A stretch of DNA of 64,000 nucleotides, taken from contig CAWJIJ010000011.1 of assembly GCA_963842955.1 (NCBI GenBank), positions 434,001 through 498,000 of the forward strand, written 5' to 3'. This DNA is from JARFQW01 sp963842955 (GTDB taxonomy: Bacteria > Pseudomonadota > Gammaproteobacteria > Steroidobacterales > XN24). The notes beneath the pieces were generated by a model. It did not search any database. It was not told the DNA's origin and saw only the letters and a list, made by a program, of their open reading frames with translations. The position numbers and the translations under genes are program-made. Positions within the stretch are counted from its first letter, which is position 1. Every line of letters begins with the position of its first letter. Positions 22,557 through 32,091 of the stretch are shown piece after piece.

Positions 22557-25500
22557 TTACTCCTGTTCCAGCTCGATATTGATACCCAGCGACCGGATTT
22601 CCTTAACAAGCACATTGAAGGACTCCGGCATGCCGGCGGTCATGGAGTGGGTTCCGTCCACGATGTTCTTGTACATCCGGGTCCGGCCCTGCACGTCGTC
22701 CGACTTGACGGTCAGCATCTCCTGCAGGGTGTAGGCGGCCCCATAGGCTTCCAGCGCCCAGACCTCCATTTCACCGAACCGCTGACCGCCGAACTGTGCC
22801 TTGCCGCCCAGCGGCTGCTGGGTGACGAGGCTGTACGGACCGGTTGAACGGGCGTGCATCTTGTCGTCGACCAGATGGTTCAGCTTCAGCATGTACATGT
22901 AGCCCACGGTGACTTCCCGTTCGAACGGCGTTCCCGTACGACCGTCGGTCAGCGTGGTCTGTCCGGACTCGGGCAGCTCCGCGAGCTTGAGGAGAGACTT
23001 GATCTCCGCCTCGGCGGCGCCGTCGAACACCGGAGTGGCGATCGGGACACCTGACCGCAGGTTTGCGGCGAGCTCCACGACCTCTTCATCGGTAAGGCTG
23101 TCGATGTCCTCGTTCTTGCCGCCGGACTCGTTGTAGATGCTGGCGAGGAATTTCCGAAGCTCGGCAATCTTTGCCTTCGCGTCCAGCATGGCGCCGATAC
23201 GATGCCCCAGCCCCTTGGCAGCCCACCCGAGGTGAGTTTCCAGAACCTGCCCCACGTTCATGCGTGAAGGCACGCCCAGGGGATTGAGCACGATATCGAC
23301 CGGCGTGCCGTCATCCATGTAGGGCATGTCTTCCACCGGGACGATGGTGGAGATGACGCCCTTGTTGCCATGGCGGCCCGCCATCTTGTCACCGGGCTGC
23401 ACCCGGCGCTTGACCGCAAGATAAACCTTGACCATCTTCAGAACGCCCGGCGCGAGGTCGTCACCCGCGGTGATCTTCTTGCGCTTCTCGTCGAAGCGAA
23501 CGTCGAACTCCTCGCGCTGTTCCTTGAGGCGCTCGGCTACGCGCTCCAGCTGGGCATTGGATTCGTCGTTGCGAAGCCGGATTTCGAACCACTTCTCCCG
23601 ACCCACTTCGTCCAGGTACGCCTTCGTGATCTTGGCGCCCGCCGCCAGCTTGTTCGGGCCGGCATCGGCGACCTTGCCCAGCAATGTGCGTTCGACACGC
23701 TGAAACACGTCCTCCTCGAGGATCCGGAAGGTATCGTCCAGATCCTTCCGTACGCCTTCGAGTTCGCTACGCTCGATGGATAGGGCGCGCGAGTCCTTGT
23801 CAACACCGTCGCGGGTAAAAACCCGAACGTCGATGACCGTGCCGTCCATGCCAGGGGGCACCCGAAGCGAAGTATCCTTCACGTCGGACGCCTTCTCGCC
23901 AAAGATCGCCCGCAGGAGCTTCTCCTCCGGGGTCAGCTGCGTTTCGCCCTTCGGCGTCACCTTGCCCACGAGGATGTCGCCTGCGCCCACTTCCGCGCCG
24001 ATGTAGGCGATACCCGCCTCATCCAGGCTGGCCAGTGCCGATTCACCCACATTGGGAATGTCCGCCGTAATCTCCTCCGGCCCCAGCTTCGTATCGCGGG
24101 CGACACAGGTCAGCTCTTCGATGTGGATCGTGGTGAAACGATCCTCCTCTACTACCCGCTCTGAGATGAGGATGGAATCCTCGAAGTTGTAGCCGTTCCA
24201 CGGCATGAAGGCCACGAGCAGATTCTGGCCCAGGGCCAGTTCACCGAGGTTGGTGGACGGCCCATCGGCCAATACATCGCCGCGGGAAATCAGGTTGCCC
24301 TCGCGAACCAGCGGCCGCTGGTTGATGCAGGTGTTTTGATTGGAGCGGGTGTACTTGGTCAGATTGTAGATATCGACCCCCGCTTCGTCGGCAGTCGTCT
24401 CATCATCGTTGACCCTCACCACGATGCGAGAGGCATCGACCGAGTCCACGACGCCGGAGCGTCGCGCAACCACGGTCACCCCCGAGTCGATGGCCACCGC
24501 CCGCTCCATGCCCGTGCCGACCAGCGGCGTGTCCGAACGCAGGGTCGGAACCGCCTGGCGCTGCATATTCGAGCCCATGAGCGCCCGGTTGGCGTCGTCG
24601 TGCTCGAGGAACGGAATCAGCGATGCAGCAACCGATACGATCTGCTTGGGTGACACGTCCATGTACTGGATCTGGTCGGGTGTCGCGATCGTGAACTCGT
24701 TGTGATGCCGGCAGGAAACGAGGTCACTGACGAACGCACCCGCTCCGGAGAGCTCGGCGTTGGCCTGGGCAATCACGTACTGGCCTTCCTCGATGGCCGA
24801 CAGGTAAACGATCTCGTCGTTGACCTTGCCGTCGGTAACCTTCCGGTACGGGGTCTCGAGGAAACCGTACTCGTTGGTACGAGCGTAGACCGCCAGCGAA
24901 TTGATCAGGCCGATGTTCGGCCCTTCAGGCGTCTCGATGGGGCAGACCCGGCCATAGTGAGTCGGATGCACATCGCGAACCTCGAAGCCCGCACGCTCGC
25001 GGGTCAGGCCGCCGGGGCCCAGGGCAGAGACGCGCCGCTTGTGGGTGACTTCAGACAACGGGTTGTTCTGATCCATGAACTGGGAAAGCTGGCTGGATCC
25101 GAAGAACTCTTTCACCGCGGCAGCAACCGGCTTCGCGTTGATCATCTCCTGGGGCATAAGCCCTTCAGACTCGGCGAGGGTGAGGCGCTCCTTGACCGCT
25201 CGCTCGACCCGGACCAGCCCGATGCGGAAGGCGTTTTCAGCCATCTCGCCCACGCTGCGGACGCGGCGATTACCCAGGTGATCGATGTCGTCAACGGAGC
25301 CATGGCCGTTGCGAATGTCACAGAGAACCCGCAGAACGTCGAGTACGTCCGAGAACTCCTCGGCGTATTCCCCGTGGAGCGTCTTCGAGTCGTCGTCCTT
25401 GCGGTCTGAGAAATACCGACCGTCGTAGAGCACGCCCGGACCGGTGACCGCGTCACGGTCAACCCGTCGGTTGAACTTCATTCGGCCGACGGACGACAGG

Positions 25501-26705
25501 TCGTAGCGCTCGGAGTTGAAGAACAGGTTATGAAAAAGGTTCTCCGCGGCTTCTTTGGTCGGCGGCTCGCCTGGACGCATCATGCGGTAGATCTCGACCA
25601 GCGCTTCAAGGCGGGACTTGGTGGGATCGATCCGCAGGGTCTGGGACACGTAAGGACCGCGGTCCAGGTCATTCACCCACAGGGTGCGGATGGCGGTCAC
25701 CCCCGCCTCGATGAGCTTCTCGATGCTTTCCTCGGTCAGCTCTTCGTTGGCCTCGGCGATGATCTCGCCCGACTCCTCGTCGACGACGTCGTGGGCGAGA
25801 ACCTTGCCCTGCAGATATTCCAGCGGCACCGGAAGTTCGGTTACTCCGGCCTTGGCCAGCTGGCGAACGTGGCGCGCGGTGATCCGCTTGGCTTCGGGAA
25901 CGATGACCTCGCCGTCTATCACGATGTCAAAGTTGGCCGTTTCGCCACGCAGCCGCTCGGGAACCAGCGCGAGCATGGCGCCGTCCCTGGAAATGCTGAA
26001 TTCATTGGTTTCGAAAAATGCGGCGAGCATTTCTTCGTTCGTGTAGCCGAGCGCGCGAAGCAGGATTGTCACCGGCAGCTTGCGACGACGGTCGATACGG
26101 GCGAACACGCAGTCCTTCGGATCGAACTCGAAATCCAGCCAGGACCCGCGGTACGGAATAACGCGGGCTGAAAAGAGGAGCTTGCCCGAGGAGTGGGTCT
26201 TGCCCTTGTCGTGGTCATAGAACACGCCGGGGGAACGGTGCAGCTGGGATACGATGACCCGCTCCGTCCCGTTGACAACGAACGTGCCGTTGTCGGTCAT
26301 CAGCGGCAGCTCGCCAAGATAGACCTCCTGCTCGCGGACGTCCTTGATCGGCTTCTTGCTGCCGGCGGCCTCCTTGTCATAAATGACAAGACGAACTTTG
26401 ACTCGCAGCGGCGCGGCATACGTCAGCCCGCGCAGCTGGCACTCCTTGACGTCAAACACAGGCTCCCCGAGCCGGTAGCTGACGTACTCGAGGGCCGCGT
26501 TGCCCGAGTAGCTGACGATGGGAAACACCGTGCCGAAGGCAGCATGGAGGCCAATGTCATCACGCTTCCCCTCCAGCACATCGGCCTGGAGGAACTTGCG
26601 ATAGGAATCCAGCTGAATGGACAACAGATAGGGCACGTGCAGAATGCTCGGCCGCTTACCAAAGTCCTTGCGGATACGCTTCTTTTCGGTAAAGGAATAC
26701 GCCAT
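22557..26705 (-). CDS. rpoB: RNA polymerase beta subunit
   Basis: The beta subunit, 1382 residues, beginning MAYSFTEKKRIRKDFGKRP. The rifampicin-binding region SQLSQFMDQNNPLSEVTHKR and the following RVSALGPGGL keep the residues of rifampicin-sensitive enzymes. The C-terminal part with GGKAQFGGQRFGEMEVWAL is intact. The frame is open for 18 codons upstream of 26705, but the chosen ATG gives the family start. Confidence 0.99.
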   Translation of the reverse strand: MAYSFTEKKRIRKDFGKRPSILHVPYLLSIQLDSYRKFLQADVLEGKRDDIGLHAAFGTVFPIVSYSGNAALEYVSYRLGEPVFDVKECQLRGLTYAAPLRVKVRLVIYDKEAAGSKKPIKDVREQEVYLGELPLMTDNGTFVVNGTERVIVSQLHRSPGVFYDHDKGKTHSSGKLLFSARVIPYRGSWLDFEFDPKDCVFARIDRRRKLPVTILLRALGYTNEEMLAAFFETNEFSISRDGAMLALVPERLRGETANFDIVIDGEVIVPEAKRITARHVRQLAKAGVTELPVPLEYLQGKVLAHDVVDEESGEIIAEANEELTEESIEKLIEAGVTAIRTLWVNDLDRGPYVSQTLRIDPTKSRLEALVEIYRMMRPGEPPTKEAAENLFHNLFFNSERYDLSSVGRMKFNRRVDRDAVTGPGVLYDGRYFSDRKDDDSKTLHGEYAEEFSDVLDVLRVLCDIRNGHGSVDDIDHLGNRRVRSVGEMAENAFRIGLVRVERAVKERLTLAESEGLMPQEMINAKPVAAAVKEFFGSSQLSQFMDQNNPLSEVTHKRRVSALGPGGLTRERAGFEVRDVHPTHYGRVCPIETPEGPNIGLINSLAVYARTNEYGFLETPYRKVTDGKVNDEIVYLSAIEEGQYVIAQANAELSGAGAFVSDLVSCRHHNEFTIATPDQIQYMDVSPKQIVSVAASLIPFLEHDDANRALMGSNMQRQAVPTLRSDTPLVGTGMERAVAIDSGVTVVARRSGVVDSVDASRIVVRVNDDETTADEAGVDIYNLTKYTRSNQNTCINQRPLVREGNLISRGDVLADGPSTNLGELALGQNLLVAFMPWNGYNFEDSILISERVVEEDRFTTIHIEELTCVARDTKLGPEEITADIPNVGESALASLDEAGIAYIGAEVGAGDILVGKVTPKGETQLTPEEKLLRAIFGEKASDVKDTSLRVPPGMDGTVIDVRVFTRDGVDKDSRALSIERSELEGVRKDLDDTFRILEEDVFQRVERTLLGKVADAGPNKLAAGAKITKAYLDEVGREKWFEIRLRNDESNAQLERVAERLKEQREEFDVRFDEKRKKITAGDDLAPGVLKMVKVYLAVKRRVQPGDKMAGRHGNKGVISTIVPVEDMPYMDDGTPVDIVLNPLGVPSRMNVGQVLETHLGWAAKGLGHRIGAMLDAKAKIAELRKFLASIYNESGGKNEDIDSLTDEEVVELAANLRSGVPIATPVFDGAAEAEIKSLLKLAELPESGQTTLTDGRTGTPFEREVTVGYMYMLKLNHLVDDKMHARSTGPYSLVTQQPLGGKAQFGGQRFGEMEVWALEAYGAAYTLQEMLTVKSDDVQGRTRMYKNIVDGTHSMTAGMPESFNVLVKEIRSLGINIELEQE

Positions 26706-26816
26706 CGGGCTCACCTTTGATTCAGGCAGTGTTTCCCGCGCCGAAGCGCGAGCTGACAAACGACTTCAAACTTCATATGCGGCCCGGCCGAAAGGGCATG
26801 ACCACAAACAGGGATA

Positions 26817-26840
26817 GGCCGGTGGCATACGCCACCAGCC
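26817..26840 (-). other. Hairpin in the rplL-rpoB spacer
   Basis: On the minus strand GGCTGGTGGC and GCCACCGGCC pair over 10 bp (one G-U) around a GTAT loop, followed by TATCCCTGTTTGTGG. The position matches the partial terminator/RNase III region between rplL and rpoB known in E. coli, which sets the ratio of ribosomal protein to polymerase. The U-tract is weak, so the same role is an inference. Confidence 0.45.
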
Positions 26841-26880
26841 TTTCCCTTGTGCTTTGGCTGAATAGCCTGGGCACGCAGTC

Positions 26881-27261
26881 TTACTTGACCTCGACGCTCG
26901 CGCCGGCCTCTTCAAGCTGCTTCTTGAGTTCCTCGGCCTCGTCCTTGGTCGCGCCTTCCTTGATGGGAGCAGGGGCACCCTCCACCAGATCCTTGGCTTC
27001 CTTCAGCCCAAGACCGGAGATAGCGCGGACGGCCTTGATGACCGCAACCTTGTTGCCGCCGAAGCTCGTCATGACGACATCGAACTCGGTCTGCTCTTCA
27101 GCAGCAGCGGCATCGCCAGCACCGGGGGCAGCGGCAACGGCGGCGACGGGAGCAGCGGCGGACACGCCCCACTTCTCCTCAAGCTCGCTCACCAGCTCGC
27201 TGACCTCAAGAACGCTCATGTTGCTGAGCACATCAATGATTTCTTCACGCGAAACAGCCAT
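26881..27261 (-). CDS. rplL: Ribosomal protein L7/L12
   Basis: A 126-residue stalk protein that recruits translation GTPases. It has the N-terminal dimerisation domain, an Ala/Gly-rich hinge (AAAPVAAVAAAPGAGDAAAA) and the C-terminal domain EFDVVMTSFGGNKVAVIKAVR followed by GLGLKEAKDLVEGAP. It lies 63 nt after rplJ. Confidence 0.99.
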   Translation of the reverse strand: MAVSREEIIDVLSNMSVLEVSELVSELEEKWGVSAAAPVAAVAAAPGAGDAAAAEEQTEFDVVMTSFGGNKVAVIKAVRAISGLGLKEAKDLVEGAPAPIKEGATKDEAEELKKQLEEAGASVEVK

Positions 27262-27324
27262 TTCTGAATCTCCTTTCGTACTGTTTTCCGGTGTTACCCG
27301 ATAAATATTCGAATCTGCAATCGA

Positions 27325-27852
27325 TCAGGCGCTCTGCAGCTGATCGCGACGCGCGCCAAGAACGCGGGCCAAAGCGGCCCCCGGCTCGTTGAGCGTGCGT
27401 ACCAGCTGGCCGGCGGGCGCCTGAAAGACGCCGAGCAGCATGGCTCGGGCCTGGTCGAGGGTCGGCAGGTTCGCCAGGCGGTCCAGTTCGGAGCCCGGCA
27501 AAGCCGCCCCTCCGATCGAGACCAGCCGGGTGACCAGCTTGTCGTTGTCCTTGGCAAAATTCTTGAACACCCTGGCGGCAGAGCCGGGGTCTTCCTGGGA
27601 AAAGCCGAGAATCAACGGACCCTTCAAGCCGTCGTTCATGCACTCGAAGTCGGTTCCTTCGAGGGCCCGACGCGCCAGGGTGTTCTTGACGACACGCAAA
27701 TAGACACCGGAGTTCCGGGCCTCCTTGCGCAGCGCCGTCATCTGTTCGACGGTGAGCCCGCTGTACTCGGCCGCTACGGCCGCCTGCGCCTCTTCCGCGA
27801 CAGATTTCACCTCGGCGACGAGGGTCCTCTTGTCTTCGAGCCTGAGTGGCAT
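27325..27852 (-). CDS. rplJ: Ribosomal protein L10
   Basis: A 175-residue stalk base protein that carries the L7/L12 dimers. It begins MPLRLEDKRTLVAEVKSVAE and has the family segment YSGLTVEQMTALRKEARNSG. The ATG at 27852 is preceded by AGGAGG. An L10-leader type RNA lies upstream, so autogenous control is likely. Confidence 0.98.
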   Translation of the reverse strand: MPLRLEDKRTLVAEVKSVAEEAQAAVAAEYSGLTVEQMTALRKEARNSGVYLRVVKNTLARRALEGTDFECMNDGLKGPLILGFSQEDPGSAARVFKNFAKDNDKLVTRLVSIGGAALPGSELDRLANLPTLDQARAMLLGVFQAPAGQLVRTLNEPGAALARVLGARRDQLQSA

Positions 27853-27934
27853 ATGTTCCTCCTGGCTAAGATCAACCAACACTGGCTACCCATCCTTGGG
27901 CGGCCTCCCGTTGACGGTGACCGTCGCCAGGCAG

Positions 27935-28010
27935 TGCCTGATTCGGGTAACACCATCTGCGCAGGCAATTCATTAAGGCCCTGGGGCCGCCTGCGGTCTT
28001 CGACGATCAC
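27935..28010 (-). promoter_or_regulatory. L10 leader RNA (autoregulatory)
   Basis: The 231-nt gap before rplJ contains, on the minus strand, GAAGACCGCAGGCGGCCCC, a central stretch, then TTGCCTGCGCAGATGGTG. CGCAGGC (27995-27989) pairs with GCCTGCG (27966-27960), and the trailing CAGATGGTG is the hallmark of the L10(L12)4 binding leader. The call rests on recognised motif order; exact ends are approximate. Confidence 0.75.
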
Positions 28011-28083
28011 CGGATTGCTCCGGCTTTTCTTGCGCTCCATCGCACCCGCGCCCCGCTTTCGCGGCGCACGCGAGGCTGCTTCC

Positions 28084-28779
28084 CTAAATACTGAGAGAGG
28101 CCTGGTCCACCGACACGCCCGGACCCATGGTCGAGGAGACGGTGATCCGCTTCATGTAGATCCCCTTCGCTGCTGCGGGCTTGGCCTTGTTCAGGTCGGC
28201 CAGCAGGGCGGCAAGGTTCTCCTTCAACTTGTCGATCTCGAAATCCGCCTTGCCGATCGGGCAGTGAATAATTCCGGCCTTGTCGGTCCGGTAGCGAACC
28301 TGCCCGGCCTTGGCGTTGGTCACCGCCGTCTCAACGTCGGTGGTCACCGTCCCCACCTTCGGGTTGGGCATGAGACCGCGGGGGCCCAGGATCTGGCCGA
28401 GCTGACCCACAACCCGCATGGCATCCGGCGTCGCAATCGCGACGTCGAAGTCCAGCTTGCCGCCCTTCACTTCTTCTGCAAGGTCCTCGAAACCGACGAT
28501 GTCGGCGCCAGCGGCTTTCGCCTTGTCGGCGTTCTCGCCCTGAGCGAACACCGCTACGCGGACTTCCTTGCCGGTTCCGTTCGGCAGGACCGTGGATCCG
28601 CGAACCACCTGGTCGGACTTCCGCGGGTCGACACCCAGATTGACGGACACGTCGATGCTTTCGCGAAATTTCGCCGAAGCCAGCTCCTTGATCAGGCCCA
28701 GGGCCTCGTCAAGATCGTAGTACCTGCCCGCCTCGAGCTTCTCTGCGGCAACTTTCCCGCGCTTGGTCTGCCTGGCCAT
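28084..28779 (-). CDS. rplA: Ribosomal protein L1
   Basis: A 231-residue L1-stalk protein. Signatures are GTGKEVRVAVFAQGENADKA and LGPRGLMPNPKVGTVTTDV. Its ATG shares one base with the rplK stop codon (TAATG). In E. coli L1 represses the rplKA mRNA; that site was not located here. Confidence 0.99.
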   Translation of the reverse strand: MARQTKRGKVAAEKLEAGRYYDLDEALGLIKELASAKFRESIDVSVNLGVDPRKSDQVVRGSTVLPNGTGKEVRVAVFAQGENADKAKAAGADIVGFEDLAEEVKGGKLDFDVAIATPDAMRVVGQLGQILGPRGLMPNPKVGTVTTDVETAVTNAKAGQVRYRTDKAGIIHCPIGKADFEIDKLKENLAALLADLNKAKPAAAKGIYMKRITVSSTMGPGVSVDQASLSI

Positions 28780-29213
28780 TATTCGACACCCTCCACTTCG
28801 AGACCCATGCTCCGGGCGGACCCGGCGATCGTGCGCACGGCAGCATCCATGTCGGCAGCCGTGAGATCAGGCATCTTTGCGGTCGCGATTTCCTCGAGCT
28901 GCGCCCGAGTCACCTTGCCGACCTTGTTCATGTTCGGCACGCCGCTGCCTTTCTTGATCCCCGCGGCCTTGCGCAGGAGGACCGCCGCCGGCGGCGTCTT
29001 GGTGATGAACGTGAAGCTGCGATCAGAGTAAACAGTGATAACCACCGGGATCGGCAACCCGGGCTCTACGCCCTGCGTGTGCGCGTTGAACGCCTTGCAG
29101 AACTCCATGATGTTCACGCCATGCTGGCCCAGCGCCGGTCCGACCGGCGGACTGGGATTGGCCTGGCCTGCAGGAATCTGCAGCTTGATATAAGTCTGTA
29201 CTTTCTTGGCCAT
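28779..29213 (-). CDS. rplK: Ribosomal protein L11
   Basis: A 144-residue protein of the GTPase-associated centre. It begins MAKKVQTYIKLQIPAGQANP with PPVGPALGQHGVNIMEFCKAF, and ends with the rRNA-binding domain TIAGSARSMGLEVEGVE. It is 123 nt after nusG, with no clear promoter in the gap. Confidence 0.99.
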   Translation of the reverse strand: MAKKVQTYIKLQIPAGQANPSPPVGPALGQHGVNIMEFCKAFNAHTQGVEPGLPIPVVITVYSDRSFTFITKTPPAAVLLRKAAGIKKGSGVPNMNKVGKVTRAQLEEIATAKMPDLTAADMDAAVRTIAGSARSMGLEVEGVE

Positions 29214-29336
29214 GGTCTCTTAAGAACCTTTTGTCATGGGTGCAAACGCCTTGCGGCTCCCCGTGGCTTCCTTTCTTCGTCTGCCGCTGTCGCGGCCGCA
29301 TCCCTGCTGAGTTGCCCGGCCAGGCCGGGCGCCGGA

Positions 29337-29870
29337 TCAGGCTTTCTCAACCTGACCGAAATCCAGTTCCACCGGCGTGGCGCGGCCCAGGATCTGCACC
29401 GCCACACGCAGCTTGCTCTTGTCGTAGTTCACTTCCTCGACGACTCCGTTGAAGTCGTTGAAGGGACCGTCCACGACACGGACGACTTCGCCCGGCTCGA
29501 ACAGCACCTTCGGTCGCGGCTTCTCCACGCCTTCCTGCACACGCTGGAGAATGGCCTCCGCTTCACGATCCGAGATGGGCGCTGGCCGATCCGACGAACC
29601 GCCGATGAAACCGAGAACCTTGGGCACATCCCGCACGAGGTGCCAGGTCTCGTCGTCCATCTCCATCTGGACGAGCACATAGCCCGGGAAGAACTTCCGC
29701 TCACTCCGGCGCTTCTGACCCTCGCGCATCTCCACCACTTCTTCCGTGGGGACGAGGATCTCGCCGAACTTGTGCTCGATCCCGGCGCGCTCGATGCGCT
29801 CCCTGAGAGACTCCTTCACCTTGTGCTCGAAATTCGAGTAGGCGTGTACGACATACCAGCGCAGCGCCAT
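29337..29870 (-). CDS. nusG: Transcription factor NusG
   Basis: A 177-residue elongation factor that links RNA polymerase to Rho or to the ribosome. The NGN domain starts MALRWYVVHAYSNFEHKVKE; the C-terminal KOW domain contains FEPGEVVRVVDGPFNDFNG. It starts 2 nt after the secE stop codon, so the two are translationally coupled. Confidence 0.99.
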   Translation of the reverse strand: MALRWYVVHAYSNFEHKVKESLRERIERAGIEHKFGEILVPTEEVVEMREGQKRRSERKFFPGYVLVQMEMDDETWHLVRDVPKVLGFIGGSSDRPAPISDREAEAILQRVQEGVEKPRPKVLFEPGEVVRVVDGPFNDFNGVVEEVNYDKSKLRVAVQILGRATPVELDFGQVEKA

Positions 29871-29872
29871 CC

Positions 29873-30253
29873 TCAGCCTCCCTGCCCGGTCAGCAGTCCC
29901 GTCGCCCAAAAGAGCACCTTGTCCAGAAGGAAGAAGAACACCGCCATCAGGACCACGAAGAAAATCACCATGAGGGTGGTCTGCATGGTTTCCTGGCGCG
30001 TAGGCCAGACAACCTTGCGAAGCTCAACCCTCGAGCCCTGTATGAACTTCCACAGCGCCTTGCCCTGGACGGTCGTGAAGAACACGCCAAGTGCCGCTGC
30101 CAGCGCGAACACCATTCCGGCCGCGCGCAGGAACACCGAGGCGTCCTCGTAGTAGTAATAGCCAACGATCCCGCCCAGCAAGATTGCCGTGGCAAGAATC
30201 AGCTTGACCGCGTCCAGCGCGCCCGCGCTGGTGGTTTCCGTCTTTGCGCTCAT
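29873..30253 (-). CDS. secE: Protein translocase subunit SecE
   Basis: A 126-residue inner-membrane protein with three hydrophobic segments. Two are near residues 15-60 and the conserved third is near 95-120. The conserved amphipathic region RVELRKVVWPTRQETMQTTL precedes the last segment. It forms the SecYEG core with the SecY encoded in this window. It lies between tRNA-Trp and nusG. Confidence 0.98.
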   Translation of the reverse strand: MSAKTETTSAGALDAVKLILATAILLGGIVGYYYYEDASVFLRAAGMVFALAAALGVFFTTVQGKALWKFIQGSRVELRKVVWPTRQETMQTTLMVIFFVVLMAVFFFLLDKVLFWATGLLTGQGG

Positions 30254-30302
30254 GAACCGCCGCGTTGAAGCAACAGAGCCCCTTCCGGGGCGCTGGTGAA
30301 AG

Positions 30303-30378
30303 TGGCAGGGCAGGAGGGAATCGAACCCCCAACCTGCGGTTTTGGAGACCGCCGCTCTGCCAATTGAGCTACTGCCCT
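30303..30378 (-). tRNA. tRNA-Trp (anticodon CCA)
   Basis: On the minus strand a complete cloverleaf runs from AGGGCAGTAGCTC to CTGCCCTG followed by an encoded CCA. The anticodon stem GCGGT/ACCGC encloses CTCCAAA. It lies between tuf and secE, the usual trpT position in gammaproteobacteria. Confidence 0.97.
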
Positions 30379-30385
30379 AAATATC

Positions 30386-30404
30386 GCGGGGTTTTTAGCC
30401 CCGC
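30386..30404 (-). other. Small hairpin between tuf and tRNA-Trp
   Basis: GCGGGG and CCCCGC pair (6 bp) around a CTAAAAA loop on the minus strand, followed by GATATTT. It may be a processing signal or weak terminator 7 nt before the tRNA-Trp 5' end. Confidence 0.35.
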
Positions 30405-30453
30405 CATGCTTACCTATCTTTCCACCCGGAACAAGCCCGGAGCCGGAGCGAGC

Positions 30454-30485
30454 ACGCCGGCGGGCCCTTTTGGACCCGCCGGCGT
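30454..30485 (-). other. Strong hairpin downstream of tuf
   Basis: A 14-bp stem (ACGCCGGCGGGTCC with GGGCCCGCCGGCGT, one G-U) closes an AAAA loop just after the second tuf gene. There is no U-tract on the minus strand, so it more likely protects the tuf mRNA 3' end or guides processing than terminates by itself. Confidence 0.5.
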
Positions 30486-30507
30486 ACCGGAAAATCGCCC
30501 GAACTGT

Positions 30508-31698
30508 TTACTCGATAATCTTGGCGACGACGCCGGCGCCGACGGTGCGACCGCCCTCGCGAATGGCGAAGCGCAGGCCTTCTTCCATCGCGATCGGCGC
30601 TATCAGCTCCACCTTCATCTGAACGTTGTCCCCGGGCATCACCATCTCGACACCCTCGGGCAGCTCCACGTTCCCCGTCACGTCCGTCGTCCGGAAATAA
30701 AACTGCGGACGATAGCCCTTGAAGAACGGCGTATGACGGCCGCCCTCTTCCTTGGTCAGAACGTAAACCTCCGCCTCGAACTTCGTGTGCGGCGTGATCG
30801 AACCCGGCTTCGCCAGTACCTGGCCGCGCTCCACCTCGTCTCGCTTCGTGCCGCGAAGCAGCACACCCACGTTGTCCCCCGCCTGACCTTCGTCAAGCAG
30901 CTTCCGGAACATCTCAACGCCCGTGCAGATCGTCTTCGTCGTGTCCTTGATGCCGACGATCTCAACCTCGTCGCCCACCCGGACAATCCCGCGCTCGATA
31001 CGACCCGTCACCACCGTGCCGCGACCCGAAATCGAGAACACATCCTCGATCGGCATCAAAAACGCACCGTCCACCGCACGCTCAGGCTCAGGAATGTAAT
31101 CATCCATCGCCGCAATCAGCTTCTCGATCGACGGCACACCAATCTCCGACGCGTCCCCTTCAAACGCCTTCAGCGCAGAACCCGTCACAATCGGCGTGTC
31201 ATCCCCAGGAAACTCGTACGTCGACAGCAGATCGCGGACTTCCATCTCCACCAGCTCCAGGAGCTCCTCGTCGTCCACCATGTCCGCCTTGTTCAGGTAC
31301 ACCACGATGTACGGAACACCCACCTGCCGCGCAAGCAATATGTGCTCCCGCGTCTGCGGCATCGGACCATCGGCCGCCGATACCACCAGGATCGCTCCGT
31401 CCATCTGCGCCGCACCCGTGATCATGTTCTTCACGTAGTCCGCGTGACCCGGGCAGTCCACATGCGCGTAATGACGATCGTCCGACTCATACTCCACGTG
31501 CGCCGTCGCAATCGTGATCCCACGAGCCTTCTCTTCCGGCGCATTGTCAATCTGATCGTACGCGCGAACTTCGCCGCCGTGCTTCTCAGACATCACCTTC
31601 GTCAGCGCCGCCGTCAGCGTCGTCTTGCCATGGTCAACATGACCAATCGTCCCCACGTTTACGTGAGGCTTCGTACGCTCGAACTTCTCCTTGGACAT
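30508..31698 (-). CDS. tuf: Elongation factor Tu, tRNA-cluster copy (ATG start)
   Basis: A second 396-residue EF-Tu, identical in protein to the copy at 13870-15060. All visible bases of the gene match that copy except the start codon, ATG here. The flanks diverge at once on the 5' side and about 4 bases past the stop codon on the 3' side. The gene lies among tRNA genes, like tufB of E. coli, and the perfect match points to recent gene conversion. Confidence 0.99.
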   Translation of the reverse strand: MSKEKFERTKPHVNVGTIGHVDHGKTTLTAALTKVMSEKHGGEVRAYDQIDNAPEEKARGITIATAHVEYESDDRHYAHVDCPGHADYVKNMITGAAQMDGAILVVSAADGPMPQTREHILLARQVGVPYIVVYLNKADMVDDEELLELVEMEVRDLLSTYEFPGDDTPIVTGSALKAFEGDASEIGVPSIEKLIAAMDDYIPEPERAVDGAFLMPIEDVFSISGRGTVVTGRIERGIVRVGDEVEIVGIKDTTKTICTGVEMFRKLLDEGQAGDNVGVLLRGTKRDEVERGQVLAKPGSITPHTKFEAEVYVLTKEEGGRHTPFFKGYRPQFYFRTTDVTGNVELPEGVEMVMPGDNVQMKVELIAPIAMEEGLRFAIREGGRTVGAGVVAKIIE

Positions 31699-31741
31699 CG
31701 GTGTCTAGCTCCCGACCATGTGTAAATTCTCAAAAACCCGT

Positions 31742-31763
31742 GCGAAGCAACTATCGGCTTCGC
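31742..31763 (-). terminator. Terminator-like hairpin between tRNA-Thr and tuf
   Basis: On the minus strand GCGAAGC and GCTTCGC pair (7 bp) around an 8-nt loop, followed by ACGGGTTTTTGAG. The T-run begins five bases after the stem, so termination would be partial. It could reduce read-through from the tRNAs into tuf or act in processing. Confidence 0.4.
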
Positions 31764-31797
31764 GTTCTTCGTCACCCGCCCTGGGGCGGATGGAGTG

Positions 31798-31873
<76 letters not shown>

Positions 31874-31922
31874 ACCGTCAAACCGTCTCCGCGGCAGCTA
31901 CCCCCCCCAGTCAGCGGGCTGA

Positions 31923-31996
<74 letters not shown>

Positions 31997-32091
31997 ACTG
32001 CCGGCAACGCACCCCGCTGCTGCTCCAACCCCTTTCTCATGAAGGCCCGGACCCCGGCGGAACGTCACCCCTGGGAACCACCAAAAAACCG

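Noticed and set aside
29314..29330. GCCCGGC-CTG-GCCGGGC hairpin between nusG and rplK as a terminator
   Set aside because: There is no U-tract on either side, and nusG and rplK are normally co-transcribed or have separate promoters. It was left as an unexplained stem.
30265..31725. Plus-strand open frame of 486 codons across tRNA-Trp and tuf
   Set aside because: It runs antisense through a tRNA gene and tuf; the same frame appears opposite the first tuf copy. It is a by-product of tuf codon use.
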